From the NCBI RefSeq assembly GCF_003992065.1, contig NZ_RQUZ01000001.1, positions 248,001-312,000 of the forward strand: DNA of 64,000 nt, read 5' to 3'. Below, piece by piece: positions 37,479 through 45,907 of this stretch. Numbering within the stretch: the stretch's first letter is position 1; the number at the start of each line of letters is the position of its first letter. The notes below the pieces were generated by a model that ran no database searches, had not been told where the DNA came from, and saw only the letters and a list, made by a program, of their open reading frames with translations. Source of the DNA: Veillonella seminalis (lineage in GTDB: Bacteria; Bacillota; Negativicutes; Veillonellales; Veillonellaceae). The translations under genes and the position numbers were made by a program.

Positions 37479-39218
37479 ATGAAAAAAATGCAGCGTATTT
37501 CATTGGCGGTTCTTATAAGCAGTGCTTTGACCGGCGGTGTTTTTGCAAATGGAACAGCTGAACTCGTTATGGATCCGGCGGATACATGGGCTCCGGAAAA
37601 GGCGGCTGTCAATAAAATGGCGGTGCGTTTGGCGGAAAGTGTTGAAGCTAAGGATAGTGAAAATTCCGGTATTGATTTAAGTGCGATTGGCAAAAGTTAT
37701 ACAGCCGATACATTAGAACCGCTGGAACCAAAGGATTTTACTATCGGATCGCTGAGTTTGGGTGCTAATTTTAAAACATTGACAACTGCTGACCGTAATT
37801 GGGAAGCACTGGTAGGCGGCCCGTTACAGTCCGATTCTTTGGTTGAAAGTGAAACAAAAACAGCTAAGCTTGCAACCGATGAAGCTGAAGCGACAACGAC
37901 TGAAAAAACAGAAAAAACAGAAAAGACCGATGCCAAGGAAGCTTCCGATAAAGAAACGGTGACAAAAGATACGGCAGCTAAAGACGCAGTGCCTGATACC
38001 GATAAAGCTCCTGAGACTAAGGATGCTGTGAATAAAGATAGTGCCGGCAAGGATCATGCTGTTAAAGATGACTCCCATAGTACATCTGCTGAGGTAAAAT
38101 CAGAGGAAACCGGAGCTTCTCAAGACAAGGAAGCGGTTAAGGGCGAAGCATCTAAAGGTGATGGAGCCGTTAAAGGCGAAGAAGGCATTAAATTATTAAT
38201 TGAGGACAAAAAGCCTCGTAAGATTCGTCCGGCTAAACCGGCTGTTTTGCCGATTGCGGTTAGCAATATGTTTACGACTTATACCGGTAAGGATGGCAGT
38301 TTTACGATTTACACCGGTGTGTACGGTGATCAGGGGAGTGCCTTGACAGGTCAGCATGCTGATGGGGATACGTTGCGGCGTGAGGGTTTAGATTATACCT
38401 ATGCACCGCAGACTATTACCAATATTCACATTACCGGCGGCACCGATGAAACAGATCGCGGTATCGGTATCGGTAAGACTCGCGGTACCGTATTGTTTGC
38501 TTACGGGGCTCCGCAGGGCATGTGGCGTGATGTTAAGAATGGTACCGTAGCCCTTATTTATAAATACGAAAAAAGTAAAAATTCTGTAAAAAATAAGCAG
38601 GAATTTAATACGCCTGTGGCGAAAGATAATAAAGAAAGCACACTGCTTACAACTAATAGTAACAGCGCTTCAGCTTCGCAGTATTTAGTATTTACTTTGA
38701 AGAATAACAAAGTAAGTGCGATTGATATGATTGACGGAGAAGTGTGGTCACGACTCAGACTGCCGGCTGTGCAGGAACAGTATTATCGAGCTAACCATTT
38801 GACGGCCGATGACTTCAGTCTTATGGGCTATCGCGTGAACGAGCCGTTTGTTTCTAATCAGGACGAACAATGGCAGCAACGCGGTTTCTTGTATGATGAT
38901 GAATTCATTGCCTATGATGATATTTTGGTGGGTTACGATAAGAAGCAGATGGTAGCGCGAGCTATGATTACCAAGAGCACCGCCTTAACGCGTCGCGGAA
39001 TTTCGATTGGTGACAGTAAGTATTTATTGTTATATTTATATGGCATGCCTACGAGCATGGAAGCCGATACGGCGGCTAACGGCGATCCGCTCATGGTGTA
39101 TACTTACAAGAATCCCGATTCGGCATACAGCTATTTGTTGTTTACAGTGGGTGAGAAAGACAATTTTATAAAAACAGTAATGCTGTCAGACAGACCTAAC
39201 AAAGAATTGAGTAAGTAG
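37479..39218 (+). CDS. Secreted protein with low-complexity linker and two BamE-like repeats
   Basis: A 579-residue protein with a signal peptide (MKKMQRISLAVLISSALTGG, cut near AFANG-type site). A Lys/Thr/Asp/Glu-rich disordered stretch follows (about residues 125-245, with EKTEKTEKTD-like repeats). The two similar globular segments at about 325-425 (GIGIGKTRGTVLFAYGAPQG) and about 505-575 (GISIGDSKYLLLYLYGMPT) each run into a YTYK or YKYE strand and a FT(L/V) strand. This pattern recalls the SmpA/BamE fold, but it is judged by eye. Starts 2 bases after hypB. Location is outside the inner membrane; the job is unknown. Confidence 0.65.
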   Translation: MKKMQRISLAVLISSALTGGVFANGTAELVMDPADTWAPEKAAVNKMAVRLAESVEAKDSENSGIDLSAIGKSYTADTLEPLEPKDFTIGSLSLGANFKTLTTADRNWEALVGGPLQSDSLVESETKTAKLATDEAEATTTEKTEKTEKTDAKEASDKETVTKDTAAKDAVPDTDKAPETKDAVNKDSAGKDHAVKDDSHSTSAEVKSEETGASQDKEAVKGEASKGDGAVKGEEGIKLLIEDKKPRKIRPAKPAVLPIAVSNMFTTYTGKDGSFTIYTGVYGDQGSALTGQHADGDTLRREGLDYTYAPQTITNIHITGGTDETDRGIGIGKTRGTVLFAYGAPQGMWRDVKNGTVALIYKYEKSKNSVKNKQEFNTPVAKDNKESTLLTTNSNSASASQYLVFTLKNNKVSAIDMIDGEVWSRLRLPAVQEQYYRANHLTADDFSLMGYRVNEPFVSNQDEQWQQRGFLYDDEFIAYDDILVGYDKKQMVARAMITKSTALTRRGISIGDSKYLLLYLYGMPTSMEADTAANGDPLMVYTYKNPDSAYSYLLFTVGEKDNFIKTVMLSDRPNKELSK

Positions 39219-39242
39219 GCTTTCGGTAAAGGAGGATGACAC

Positions 39243-39707
39243 ATGGTAACAGCACAGGACATCAAAGAACGATGGGAGTCTCTGCAAGCGGATGAAGAAC
39301 GGATTTTATTTATTGTCGGCGGTCCCGGCTCCGGCAAAAGTAAGCTCATTCGCGAATTGGCAGAACAAGATGGTTGGAAGTACATTGAAGCTAAAGAGCT
39401 GATTGACGATGAATTTTTGGAAATAGCTCGCGACTTACGTCCTGATATGGCCAAGGACGTTATGTGCAAAGCTCTTAAAGCGTGCGGTTCCGATGTAATT
39501 TTACTGGATAATGTTAATGTATTGTTTGCCCCAATCTTAAATTTAAAGCCTATTGAATTATTAAAAACAGTCAGCGCTATGTATCCGATTGTAGTAGGCT
39601 GGCGTGGTCGTTTTGATGGTGACAATTTGTTCTTGGAACACAATAACAATCCTAATTATTTCTCCTTTAAAGTAGAAAAACCGGATCGTATAGTATCTAT
39701 TGACTAA
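39243..39707 (+). CDS. Small P-loop ATPase, BrxF-like
   Basis: A 154-residue soluble protein. Walker A is IVGGPGSGKSKLI (about residues 25-37). A Walker B-like DVILLDNVNVLF (about 81-92) is followed by KPIELLKTVSAMYPIVVGW. This order, with LLDN and the arginine-rich end-strand, resembles BrxF, the small ATPase of type 3 BREX phage defence. No brxC, pglX, pglZ or brxH is nearby, so it is either a lone relative with a cellular role or a wrong match. AAAGGAGG precedes the ATG. A terminator follows (39748-39786). Confidence 0.65.
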   Translation: MVTAQDIKERWESLQADEERILFIVGGPGSGKSKLIRELAEQDGWKYIEAKELIDDEFLEIARDLRPDMAKDVMCKALKACGSDVILLDNVNVLFAPILNLKPIELLKTVSAMYPIVVGWRGRFDGDNLFLEHNNNPNYFSFKVEKPDRIVSID

Positions 39708-39747
39708 TATAGTATAGTAGCGTACGATATAACTGTAAGCAAAGCAA

Positions 39748-39790
39748 AGAGTCTTTGCCGGGGTTAAGCCCTTCGGCAAAGGCTCTTTAT
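39748..39790 (+). terminator. Terminator after BrxF-like gene
   Basis: AGAGTCTTTGCCG pairs with CGGCAAAGGCTCT around GGGTTAAGCCCTT, then TTTAT. Confidence 0.85.
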
Positions 39791-39851
39791 ATTGCTGTGA
39801 ATCTTGTGAAAAAAATAGATTTAAAGTATAGACAGATATGCTAAAGTTTGT

Positions 39852-39934
39852 TATAATAAATCGTCAGGTAGTCGCCTGGCTTTTTTAAGTTGCCTAAAAC
39901 TTGACATGCTTGCCCTGCTGTGGTAGGCTATATA
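39852..39934 (+). promoter_or_regulatory. Promoter/leader region of the rpmG-secE-nusG operon
   Basis: TATAAT at 39852-39857 is followed within 30 bases by a small hairpin (GTCAGG 39863-39868 with CCTGGC 39875-39880) and T6. A second, better promoter is TTGACA at 39901-39906 with TAGGCT at 39924-39929 (17-base spacer) or TATATA just after. The second is the likely operon promoter. Confidence 0.55.
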
Positions 39935-39981
39935 AGCATATTTGTTTAAGGCAAGTTTATTTTGAAGTGAGGTGTATCCGG

Positions 39982-40131
39982 ATGCGTAATGCAGTGACTA
40001 TGGCATGTACTGAATGCAAACAACGTAACTATCAGACGAACAAGAATAAGAAAAACAATCCTGATCGTATTGAAATGATGAAATACTGCAAATTCTGCGG
40101 TAAACATACGTTACATCGCGAAACGAAATAA
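39982..40131 (+). CDS. rpmG: 50S ribosomal protein L33
   Basis: A 49-residue ribosomal protein with two zinc-ribbon CxxC pairs, CTEC and CKFC, so it is the zinc-containing (C+) form. The ATG at 39982 follows GTGAGGTG. The open frame extends upstream to 39901 but has no start signal there. First gene of rpmG-secE-nusG, the common order in Firmicutes. Confidence 0.95.
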   Translation: MRNAVTMACTECKQRNYQTNKNKKNNPDRIEMMKYCKFCGKHTLHRETK

Positions 40132-40171
40132 TTCGTTTCATCCAATTAACCCGATGATTTAAGGATGTGAA

Positions 40172-40402
40172 ATGATGGCAGGATCCAATTCTACAGCACC
40201 GCAGCAGCGTCGTGGCGGCGTAGGTCGTATGGCGCGCGAAATGAAAGCGGAACTCAAAAAAGTAGTCTGGCCGACAAGAAAAGAGCTCATCAATTACACG
40301 ATTGTGGTATTTGTTACTGTAGTATTTGTGGCCGCCTTAATCGGCGTCGTAGATGCTATTTTTAGCGAATTATTCCAGTTGTTGATGCGTGTTGTCGGAT
40401 AG
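40172..40402 (+). CDS. secE: Preprotein translocase subunit SecE
   Basis: A 76-residue inner-membrane subunit of SecYEG with a single helix (about residues 46-68). It is preceded by the conserved amphipathic segment MKAELKKVVWPTRKELINYT. Gly/Arg-rich N-terminus. ATGs at 40172 and 40175 are both possible; AAGGATG is the ribosome site. It lies between rpmG and nusG as usual. Confidence 0.95.
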   Translation: MMAGSNSTAPQQRRGGVGRMAREMKAELKKVVWPTRKELINYTIVVFVTVVFVAALIGVVDAIFSELFQLLMRVVG

Positions 40403-40413
40403 GAGGCCTTTCC

Positions 40414-40950
40414 GTGGAAGCAGAAAAGAAATGGTATGTTATACATACTTACTCAGGCTACGAAAATAAAGTAAAAACTAATCTTGAACGGAAGGTTCAG
40501 TCCATGGGCATGGAAGATACGATTGGTCGTATTTTGGTGCCTGTTGAGGATGAAATCGACGAGAAAGATGGCGTTAAAAAAGTTGTAAAACGCAAAATCT
40601 TCCCCGGCTACGTAATCGTAGAAATGGAAGTAAATGATCGTTCCTGGTATGTAGTTCGTAACACGCCGGGTGTAACAGGCTTTGTAGGCTCTGCTACTAA
40701 ACCGGTACCGTTATCTGATTCCGAGGTTGAATATATCCTCAAATCACAGGGGCTGGATCAAGCGCCGAAGCATACGATTGATGTCGTAGTAGGCGAAACA
40801 GTGCGCATTACTTCCGGTGCCTTTGAAGATAGATTAGGTACAATTACTGAAATCAATCACGAAAAACAAACATTGAAACTTGATGTGGAAATGTTTAATC
40901 GTGAAACGTCGGTAGAGGTAGATTTTTCTCAAGTTGAGAAAGATCTTTAA
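40414..40950 (+). CDS. nusG: Transcription termination/antitermination factor NusG
   Basis: A 178-residue NusG with an N-terminal NGN domain (KKWYVIHTYSGYENKVKTNL) and a C-terminal KOW domain (GETVRITSGAFEDRLGTITE). FPGYVIVEM and NTPGVTGFVG are conserved. GTG start at 40414 with AGGAGG 10 bases upstream. Couples transcription with translation and Rho. Confidence 0.96.
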   Translation: MEAEKKWYVIHTYSGYENKVKTNLERKVQSMGMEDTIGRILVPVEDEIDEKDGVKKVVKRKIFPGYVIVEMEVNDRSWYVVRNTPGVTGFVGSATKPVPLSDSEVEYILKSQGLDQAPKHTIDVVVGETVRITSGAFEDRLGTITEINHEKQTLKLDVEMFNRETSVEVDFSQVEKDL

Positions 40951-40983
40951 TATATACAATATAACTCTAAACTTTTTAGGCGG

Positions 40984-41027
40984 CTTGGTGGTCGCCAGTG
41001 GGAGGAAGTAATTTCCGTTACCACCAC
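40984..41027 (+). promoter_or_regulatory. L1-binding-type leader upstream of rplK
   Basis: The sequence folds with GGTGG near 40988 opposed by CCACC at 41021-41025. It contains GTGGGAGGAA, then TTCCGTTACCACC. A near-copy precedes rplA. This resembles the rRNA-mimic site through which ribosomal protein L1 represses the L11-L1 mRNA. Function is inferred. Confidence 0.6.
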
Positions 41028-41055
41028 ATTTTGAGCGCAAGGAGGTGTAATCACC

Positions 41056-41481
41056 ATGGCTAAAAAAGTTACAAAAATTGTAAAACTTCAGTGTGAAGCA
41101 GGAAAGGCAAGTCCAGCGCCACCTATCGGTCCGGCTCTTGGTCAGGCAGGTGTTAACATTATGGCGTTCGTTAAAGAATTCAACGAACGTACAGCACAGC
41201 AGGCTGGCTTAACTATTCCGGTTGTTATTACTGTATTTGAAGATAGAAGCTTCACTTTCGTTACAAAAACTCCACCGGCAGCTGTTCTTTTATTAAAAGC
41301 AGCTGGTATCCCTAAAGGATCCGGTGTCCCTAACCGTGACAAAGTAGCAAAAGTTAGTCGCGATAAAGTTCGTGAAATCGCTGAACTTAAAATGCCTGAC
41401 TTGAATGCAAATACTGTAGAACAAGGCATGCGTATGGTAGAAGGTACTGCACGCAGCATGGGCATTGTAATCGTTGATTAA
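41056..41481 (+). CDS. rplK: 50S ribosomal protein L11
   Basis: A 141-residue L11 with the flexible proline-rich start [19 protein letters not shown] and a C-terminal rRNA-binding domain ([19 protein letters not shown]). Part of the GTPase-associated centre. AAGGAGGTG precedes the ATG. The upstream leader carries a predicted L1 site. Confidence 0.97.
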   Translation: MAKKVTKIVKLQCEAGKASPAPPIGPALGQAGVNIMAFVKEFNERTAQQAGLTIPVVITVFEDRSFTFVTKTPPAAVLLLKAAGIPKGSGVPNRDKVAKVSRDKVREIAELKMPDLNANTVEQGMRMVEGTARSMGIVIVD

Positions 41482-41515
41482 TTAGCGTACGACGTGTGCC
41501 AATGAGGGCACATAT

Positions 41516-41544
41516 CGGTGGGAGGGAATTCCCGTTAAACCACA
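41516..41544 (+). promoter_or_regulatory. L1-binding-type leader upstream of rplA
   Basis: GGTGGGAGGGAA is followed by TTCCCGTTAAACCAC, ending just before the AAGGAGG of rplA. It matches the motif ahead of rplK. The stem would sit right against the ribosome site, consistent with translational autocontrol by L1. Confidence 0.6.
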
Positions 41545-41560
41545 TAAGGAGGATTTTAGA

Positions 41561-42271
41561 ATGGCAAAAGTAGGTAAGAAATACGCTGAAGCAGCTAAAC
41601 TTATCGAAGCCGGCAAATTCTACGAACCAGTAGAAGCTGTTGAGCTCGTTAAGAAAACTGCTACTGCTAAATTCGACGAAACTGTTGAAATCTCTTTCAA
41701 CTTGAATGTCGATCCTAAATACGCTGATCAACAAGTTCGTGGTGCAGTAGTTTTACCTCATGGTACTGGTAAAACTAAACGCGTCCTCGTATTTGCGAAA
41801 GGCGAAAAAATTAAAGAAGCGGAAGATGCCGGTGCAGATTTCGTAGGTTCTGAAGAATTAGTAGCAAAAATTCAGGGCGGCTGGAGCGACTTCGACGTTG
41901 CTGTAGCAACTCCTGACATGATGGGCCAAGTTGGTCGTTTAGGTAAAATTTTGGGTCCTAAAGGCTTGATGCCAAACCCTAAAGTTGGTACTGTAACGAT
42001 GGACGTTGCTCGTGCTGTTAATGAAATCAAAGCCGGTAAAATTGAGTATCGTACTGATAAAGCAGGTATCATCTCCTGTGCAATCGGTAAGGCTTCTTTC
42101 GATGATGCGAAATTGCTTGACAATTACCGCACAATCGTTGATACTATTATTAAGGCTAAACCGGCTGCAGCTAAAGGTCAGTACATTAAATCTGTAACCT
42201 TGAGCTCCACAATGGGACCTGGTGTTCCTCTTAACGTATTCAAATTGACTACGGTTACGAAGGAACAATAA
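41561..42271 (+). CDS. rplA: 50S ribosomal protein L1
   Basis: A 236-residue L1 with the conserved [17 protein letters not shown] and [21 protein letters not shown] segments. It binds 23S rRNA and, in other bacteria, its own mRNA. AAGGAGG precedes the ATG. A long leader for rplJ follows. Confidence 0.97.
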   Translation: MAKVGKKYAEAAKLIEAGKFYEPVEAVELVKKTATAKFDETVEISFNLNVDPKYADQQVRGAVVLPHGTGKTKRVLVFAKGEKIKEAEDAGADFVGSEELVAKIQGGWSDFDVAVATPDMMGQVGRLGKILGPKGLMPNPKVGTVTMDVARAVNEIKAGKIEYRTDKAGIISCAIGKASFDDAKLLDNYRTIVDTIIKAKPAAAKGQYIKSVTLSSTMGPGVPLNVFKLTTVTKEQ

Positions 42272-42282
42272 TTAGATATGTT

Positions 42283-42452
42283 CTCTTAGCTGTAGACCGC
42301 AGGTATGTATAATGGATGTAAATCCGCCCGCTGAGGCTGACACCGATTTCTTATTTTAGAACGGTTCCGACCTCATCGTTTTGGCGGTGAGGTCGTTTTT
42401 TACGCTAAGATAGTACATAGAGCATCACCAAAATCTATAAGGAGGTATTCTA
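42283..42452 (+). promoter_or_regulatory. L10 leader with attenuator
   Basis: About 170 bases between rplA and rplJ. The first half is GC-mixed and structured. CGACCTCATCG (42368-42378) then pairs with CGGTGAGGTCG (42385-42395) followed by T6, an intrinsic terminator. The position and arrangement match the L10(L12)4 autoregulatory leader of rplJL operons. Confidence 0.8.
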
Positions 42453-42956
42453 ATGGCTGTCACTACACAGAAACAGGCAATCGTTGCACAGATGAAAGAA
42501 AATCTTTCTGAAGCAAAGGGGGCCGTACTTGTTGGTTACCATGGCTTGACAGTAGCTCAGGTAACTGATTTACGCCGTAAATTCTTGGCTGAAGATGTAG
42601 AGTACAAAGTAATCAAAAATACATTGACTCGCATTGCAGTTAATGAATTAGGTATTGAAGGTTTCGCGGAGCATTTGGAAGGTCCAACAGCGTTGGCAAT
42701 TTCCAAAACTGATGCAGTTGCTCCGGCACGTATCATTGAAAACTTCATTAAAGACACTAAAACTGAAGCAATTGACGTTAAAGTAGGTCTTGTTGAAGGT
42801 AAATTAATCAATGCTGACGAAGTTAAAGCTCTTGCTAAATTGCCTAACCGTGAAGGTATGCTTTCCATGCTCCTTTCCGTACTTCAGGCTCCAATCCGCA
42901 ACGTGGCTTACGCTGTAAAAGCGGTTTCCGAAGCAAAAGACGAAACTGTAGCATAA
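42453..42956 (+). CDS. rplJ: 50S ribosomal protein L10
   Basis: A 167-residue stalk-base protein. The GLTVAQVTDLRRKF and YKVIKNTLTRIA segments bind rRNA; the C-terminal helices bind L12 dimers. AAGGAGG precedes the ATG. Synthesis is probably controlled by the attenuator immediately upstream. Confidence 0.97.
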   Translation: MAVTTQKQAIVAQMKENLSEAKGAVLVGYHGLTVAQVTDLRRKFLAEDVEYKVIKNTLTRIAVNELGIEGFAEHLEGPTALAISKTDAVAPARIIENFIKDTKTEAIDVKVGLVEGKLINADEVKALAKLPNREGMLSMLLSVLQAPIRNVAYAVKAVSEAKDETVA

Positions 42957-43008
42957 TCGGTAATTTAAACATATTACTACCAAATATAATTAGTGGAGGA
43001 ACTAAATC

Positions 43009-43380
43009 ATGGCACTTAACATTGAAAACATCGTTGCTGAATTAGAACAAGCAACAATCCTTGAATTAAATGATCTTGTAAAAGCTATCGAAGACAAATT
43101 TGGCGTAACTGCAGCTGCTCCTGTAGCTGTTGCTGCTGCTGGCGGTGCTGCCGGTGCAGGCGAAGAAAAATCTGAATTCGACGTAATCTTGAAAGACGCT
43201 GGCGCTGGTAAAATCAACGTAATCAAAGTTGTTCGCGAAGTAACCGGTCTTGGCTTGAAAGAAGCTAAAGCTGTTGTTGACGGCGCTCCTGCTCCTGTAA
43301 AAGAAGGAATTGCTAAAGCTGACGCTGAAGCTCTTAAAGCTAAATTGGAAGAAGCTGGCGCAACTGTTGAACTTAAATAA
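43009..43380 (+). CDS. rplL: 50S ribosomal protein L7/L12
   Basis: A 123-residue L12 with an N-terminal dimerisation region, an Ala/Gly-rich hinge (about residues 36-52) and the C-terminal factor-binding domain ([20 protein letters not shown]). A strong terminator follows. rpoB and rpoC, the usual downstream neighbours, do not follow within the window; instead an integrated element begins. Confidence 0.97.
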   Translation: MALNIENIVAELEQATILELNDLVKAIEDKFGVTAAAPVAVAAAGGAAGAGEEKSEFDVILKDAGAGKINVIKVVREVTGLGLKEAKAVVDGAPAPVKEGIAKADAEALKAKLEEAGATVELK

Positions 43381-43398
43381 TTTCATTCTTGAAATTAC

Positions 43399-43442
43399 AA
43401 GTCCCACAAACCGCATGTTAATGCGGCTTGTGGGACTTTTTT
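43399..43442 (+). terminator. Terminator after rplL, at the element boundary
   Basis: AAGTCCCACAA (43399-43409) pairs with TTGTGGGACTT (43428-43438), with an inner CCGCAT/ATGCGG stem, then T's. The integrated element begins within about 50 bases. Confidence 0.9.
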
Positions 43443-43460
43443 GATTTCTGGAAAAGGCCT

Positions 43461-43483
43461 GTTTGATACTACTTTGATACTAA
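43461..43483. repeat. Paired TTTGATACTA repeats beside the integrase
   Basis: TTTGATACTA occurs twice, 12 bases apart (43462 and 43474). A similar pair, TGATACTC and TGATACTA, lies at 61682-61700. Such pairs next to an integrase gene can be arm-type binding sites near an attachment site; this is a suggestion only. Confidence 0.4.
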
Positions 43484-43488
43484 AACTT

Positions 43489-44555
43489 CTAAAAATTGAA
43501 ATTAAGGGTATCTAATTTTTCGGAAACTTCGGTTTGTTTATGGGGATATAGGTGAGAGTAGATCTGCAAGGTCGTTGTGATTTTTTCATGTCCTAACCGA
43601 TCGGCGATGACCAAAGGTGAAAATCCCATCTCGATGAGCAGTGATGCATGAGAATGACGCAGGTCATGCAGTCGGATGACTTTAATTCCGGTCTTTTTTG
43701 CCGTCGATTTTAATTTCCGGGAGAGACTACTCTTATTGAGGTTGAAAACAATGCGCTGTTCTGGCGAATAGAGGCGGTTTATGTGAGCTTGAAGGATATG
43801 ACATAGGAAGAGTGGAATACTAATGGTGCGGTAGCTTTTAGCCGTTTTTGGAGTCTGGATTATTTTGGCACCTGTGACTTGAACGTAATTTTTGCTGATT
43901 CGAAGCGTGTGATTTTGGAAATCACAGTCTGCCGGCGTCAGGGCCAATAATTCTCCTAAGCGTAACCCCGTAAAGAAAAGCGTTATAAAAGCGACACGGA
44001 AGCTAATATTCTTTTCATCGGTAAGGCCTTTCAGGAACGTCTTGAATTCGTCTAGGGTCCAGAAGGATAGGTGCGGTGATTGACTGCTGCCGATGGTTCC
44101 TGCTTTGTGTACCGGGTTTTCCGGTAAGTTGTAGTATTTTACAGCATAATTGAAGAGCGCTGATAACTTTGTGTTGATAGAGCGTTGATAGGTAGGGGCC
44201 AAATTGCTGTGCTGCATCAGTTCTGTTTGCCACTTTCGGATCATAAGCGGTGTAATCTGGTTGATGGGCATATTTGAAAAAGCAGGCAGAAGCCAGCGCT
44301 TGATAATATTTTGGCTGGTATACTGCGTCGTTGGCTTTAGACGGCCTTGGTTGTCACTAAGATAGTGCTGGCAGAGATTGTCGAACGTGATCAAACTGCC
44401 CTGAGTCAGCTCGTTGAAAAAATCTCTTTCGTATTTTTTGCTTCCTGGGATCGGTTGAAACCGCGTTTTAGTTTTTGGTGATGCTGGCCGCGCCAGTCCC
44501 GGTAATAAAATTTAGCATAGTATTTTTTTGTCTTTTCATCTCGATAGACAGGCAT
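43489..44555 (-). pseudogene. int: Tyrosine recombinase/integrase, frameshifted
   Basis: A phage-type integrase split by one frameshift. The first piece starts at ATG 44555 (AAGGAAG site) and encodes an arm-binding domain (VYRDEKTKKYYAKFYYRDWRG). It stops early unless the frame changes at an A6 run on the coding strand (44434-44439); one more A would restore a continuous protein of about 355 residues. The second piece has the core and catalytic domains: TGLRLGELL (Arg), HDLRHSHASLL (His-x-x-Arg) and LGHEKITTTLQIYSH (His and Tyr). It is last in the minus-strand mobilization operon and lies beside the rplL terminator, the probable insertion site. Confidence 0.85.
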
Positions 44556-44570
44556 TGTTCTTCCTTTCTG

Positions 44571-45041
44571 CTATTGCCCGGTATCTTCTCGGCTTCTTAC
44601 GTAGAGTTGATGATTGTCAGCATCATACCAAAAAGAGGTATCTCCACGTAAGAGATTATTTATCATGTAGACTCCGTCAAGAGCGTTGCGGGCGGTTTTG
44701 TTGACGGAGTAGGTGAATCCGATATTTAGGAACAGAAGCGCTATGAGAAAAGAGAGTAGCATTTTAAGCACCCATTGTCGTTCATCGACATTGCTCTTAA
44801 TGCGTATTTCTGAATTGAAAATGTCGTCTGAGAGATCTTTTCGTTCGCTTTTTATCGTTTCAATTGTTTGAGAGCAGCTTCTGTCAGTGTCTCTTTGAAA
44901 CACTTTAATCTCTTTCATTAATTCGGTGATATGCGCTTCTAGTGCCGCGTTTTGTGTTTCTAGTGCATTGAACCGGTCGAGAAGTTCTTTTTGTATTGTC
45001 ACTTGGCTTGGTGTAAGCCCGTTTTTGTTTATTAATGCCAT
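44571..45041 (-). CDS. Coiled-coil membrane protein of the mobilization operon
   Basis: A 156-residue protein. An N-terminal coiled coil (about residues 18-70) and a polar helix are followed by one membrane helix (about residues 92-112) and a short C-terminal domain. AAGGAGG precedes the ATG at 45041; an upstream in-frame ATG at 45068 lies before that site and is rejected. It is 14 bases behind the mobA stop and 15 bases ahead of the integrase. By position it could be a MobB/MbeB-like accessory protein that tethers the relaxase, but no family was recognised. Confidence 0.65.
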   Translation of the reverse strand: MALINKNGLTPSQVTIQKELLDRFNALETQNAALEAHITELMKEIKVFQRDTDRSCSQTIETIKSERKDLSDDIFNSEIRIKSNVDERQWVLKMLLSFLIALLFLNIGFTYSVNKTARNALDGVYMINNLLRGDTSFWYDADNHQLYVRSREDTGQ

Positions 45042-45055
45042 GGATGAAACCTCCT

Positions 45056-45907
45056 TTATAGACTCCAACCGCGATATATTTCCTTTTCGATACGTCGAAG
45101 CTTACTTTTCTTTTTCGGATGTTCTTCAGTGTTGGTATGACTGTGGATACGATAAGAATATTCTTGTTCAGACTCAAAAGCCTTAAGTAGGCTTGGTTTA
45201 TCGTAGTTGAGTCCAAATTTCTGACCTCTAACCTTCTTTCCGTTGGGATGGATATAGGTCATACCTCGGCCATGGTCACGTGTGATGATGACGCTCCATT
45301 CGTTTTCCAATATAGTTTTAAAATCGTCGTAATTTTTCGCTTCTTGCTGAACGGCGCTGATGACGTCTCTCAACTCTTGTTTCCAGACGTCTTGTCCTCG
45401 GGCGGATGCCCAATATTCACCATTTGTAATGCCTTCACTACGTTGTGGAATTGGCTGCAGACCTCGATTTTGGCAAATCTCATCGACGTATTCTTTCATC
45501 TGTCTCAGGTCATTCCGGGACGTATGGAGTTTTTGTCCCGTGTCTTGATTGACGGCATTAACCACGATATGGTCGTGGAGGTGATCTGTATCGGTGTGAG
45601 TAATAACGGCGAACTGGAATCCCTTTCTTCCGAAAAACTCTCTGGCTGCTTCGATGCCTAGGGTATTAACCTCAGATGGAGAAAGCGTTTTTGTTTCCTC
45701 TGGACTGAAAGACAAAATGAAATGATAATATCGTCGCCCTTGCGTCTTACCATAGAGCTGCTGCACTTGATTGAATTGCTTTCCAAAATTATCAGCCCTG
45801 ACATTGAATCCGTAGATGACGCTATCTTGGATTTTCTTGTCCTGTAATAAATAGTCCTCGATGGCTTGAGGATTGCGACGACTTGGTAGAGCTTTTAGGA
45901 TTGCCAT
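45056..45907 (-). CDS. mobA: MobA-type relaxase
   Basis: A 283-residue relaxase/mobilization nuclease (PF03432 type) that nicks oriT to start conjugal transfer. A catalytic tyrosine candidate lies in the N-terminal region (IEDYLLQ, about residue 19), and the metal-binding three-histidine motif reads HTDTDHLHDHIVVN (about residues 104-117). The protein is short, without a helicase or primase domain. Its start lies 86 bases inside mobC in another frame. Together with oriT-like repeats upstream it makes this a mobilizable element that needs a helper conjugation system. Confidence 0.88.
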   Translation of the reverse strand: MAILKALPSRRNPQAIEDYLLQDKKIQDSVIYGFNVRADNFGKQFNQVQQLYGKTQGRRYYHFILSFSPEETKTLSPSEVNTLGIEAAREFFGRKGFQFAVITHTDTDHLHDHIVVNAVNQDTGQKLHTSRNDLRQMKEYVDEICQNRGLQPIPQRSEGITNGEYWASARGQDVWKQELRDVISAVQQEAKNYDDFKTILENEWSVIITRDHGRGMTYIHPNGKKVRGQKFGLNYDKPSLLKAFESEQEYSYRIHSHTNTEEHPKKKSKLRRIEKEIYRGWSL

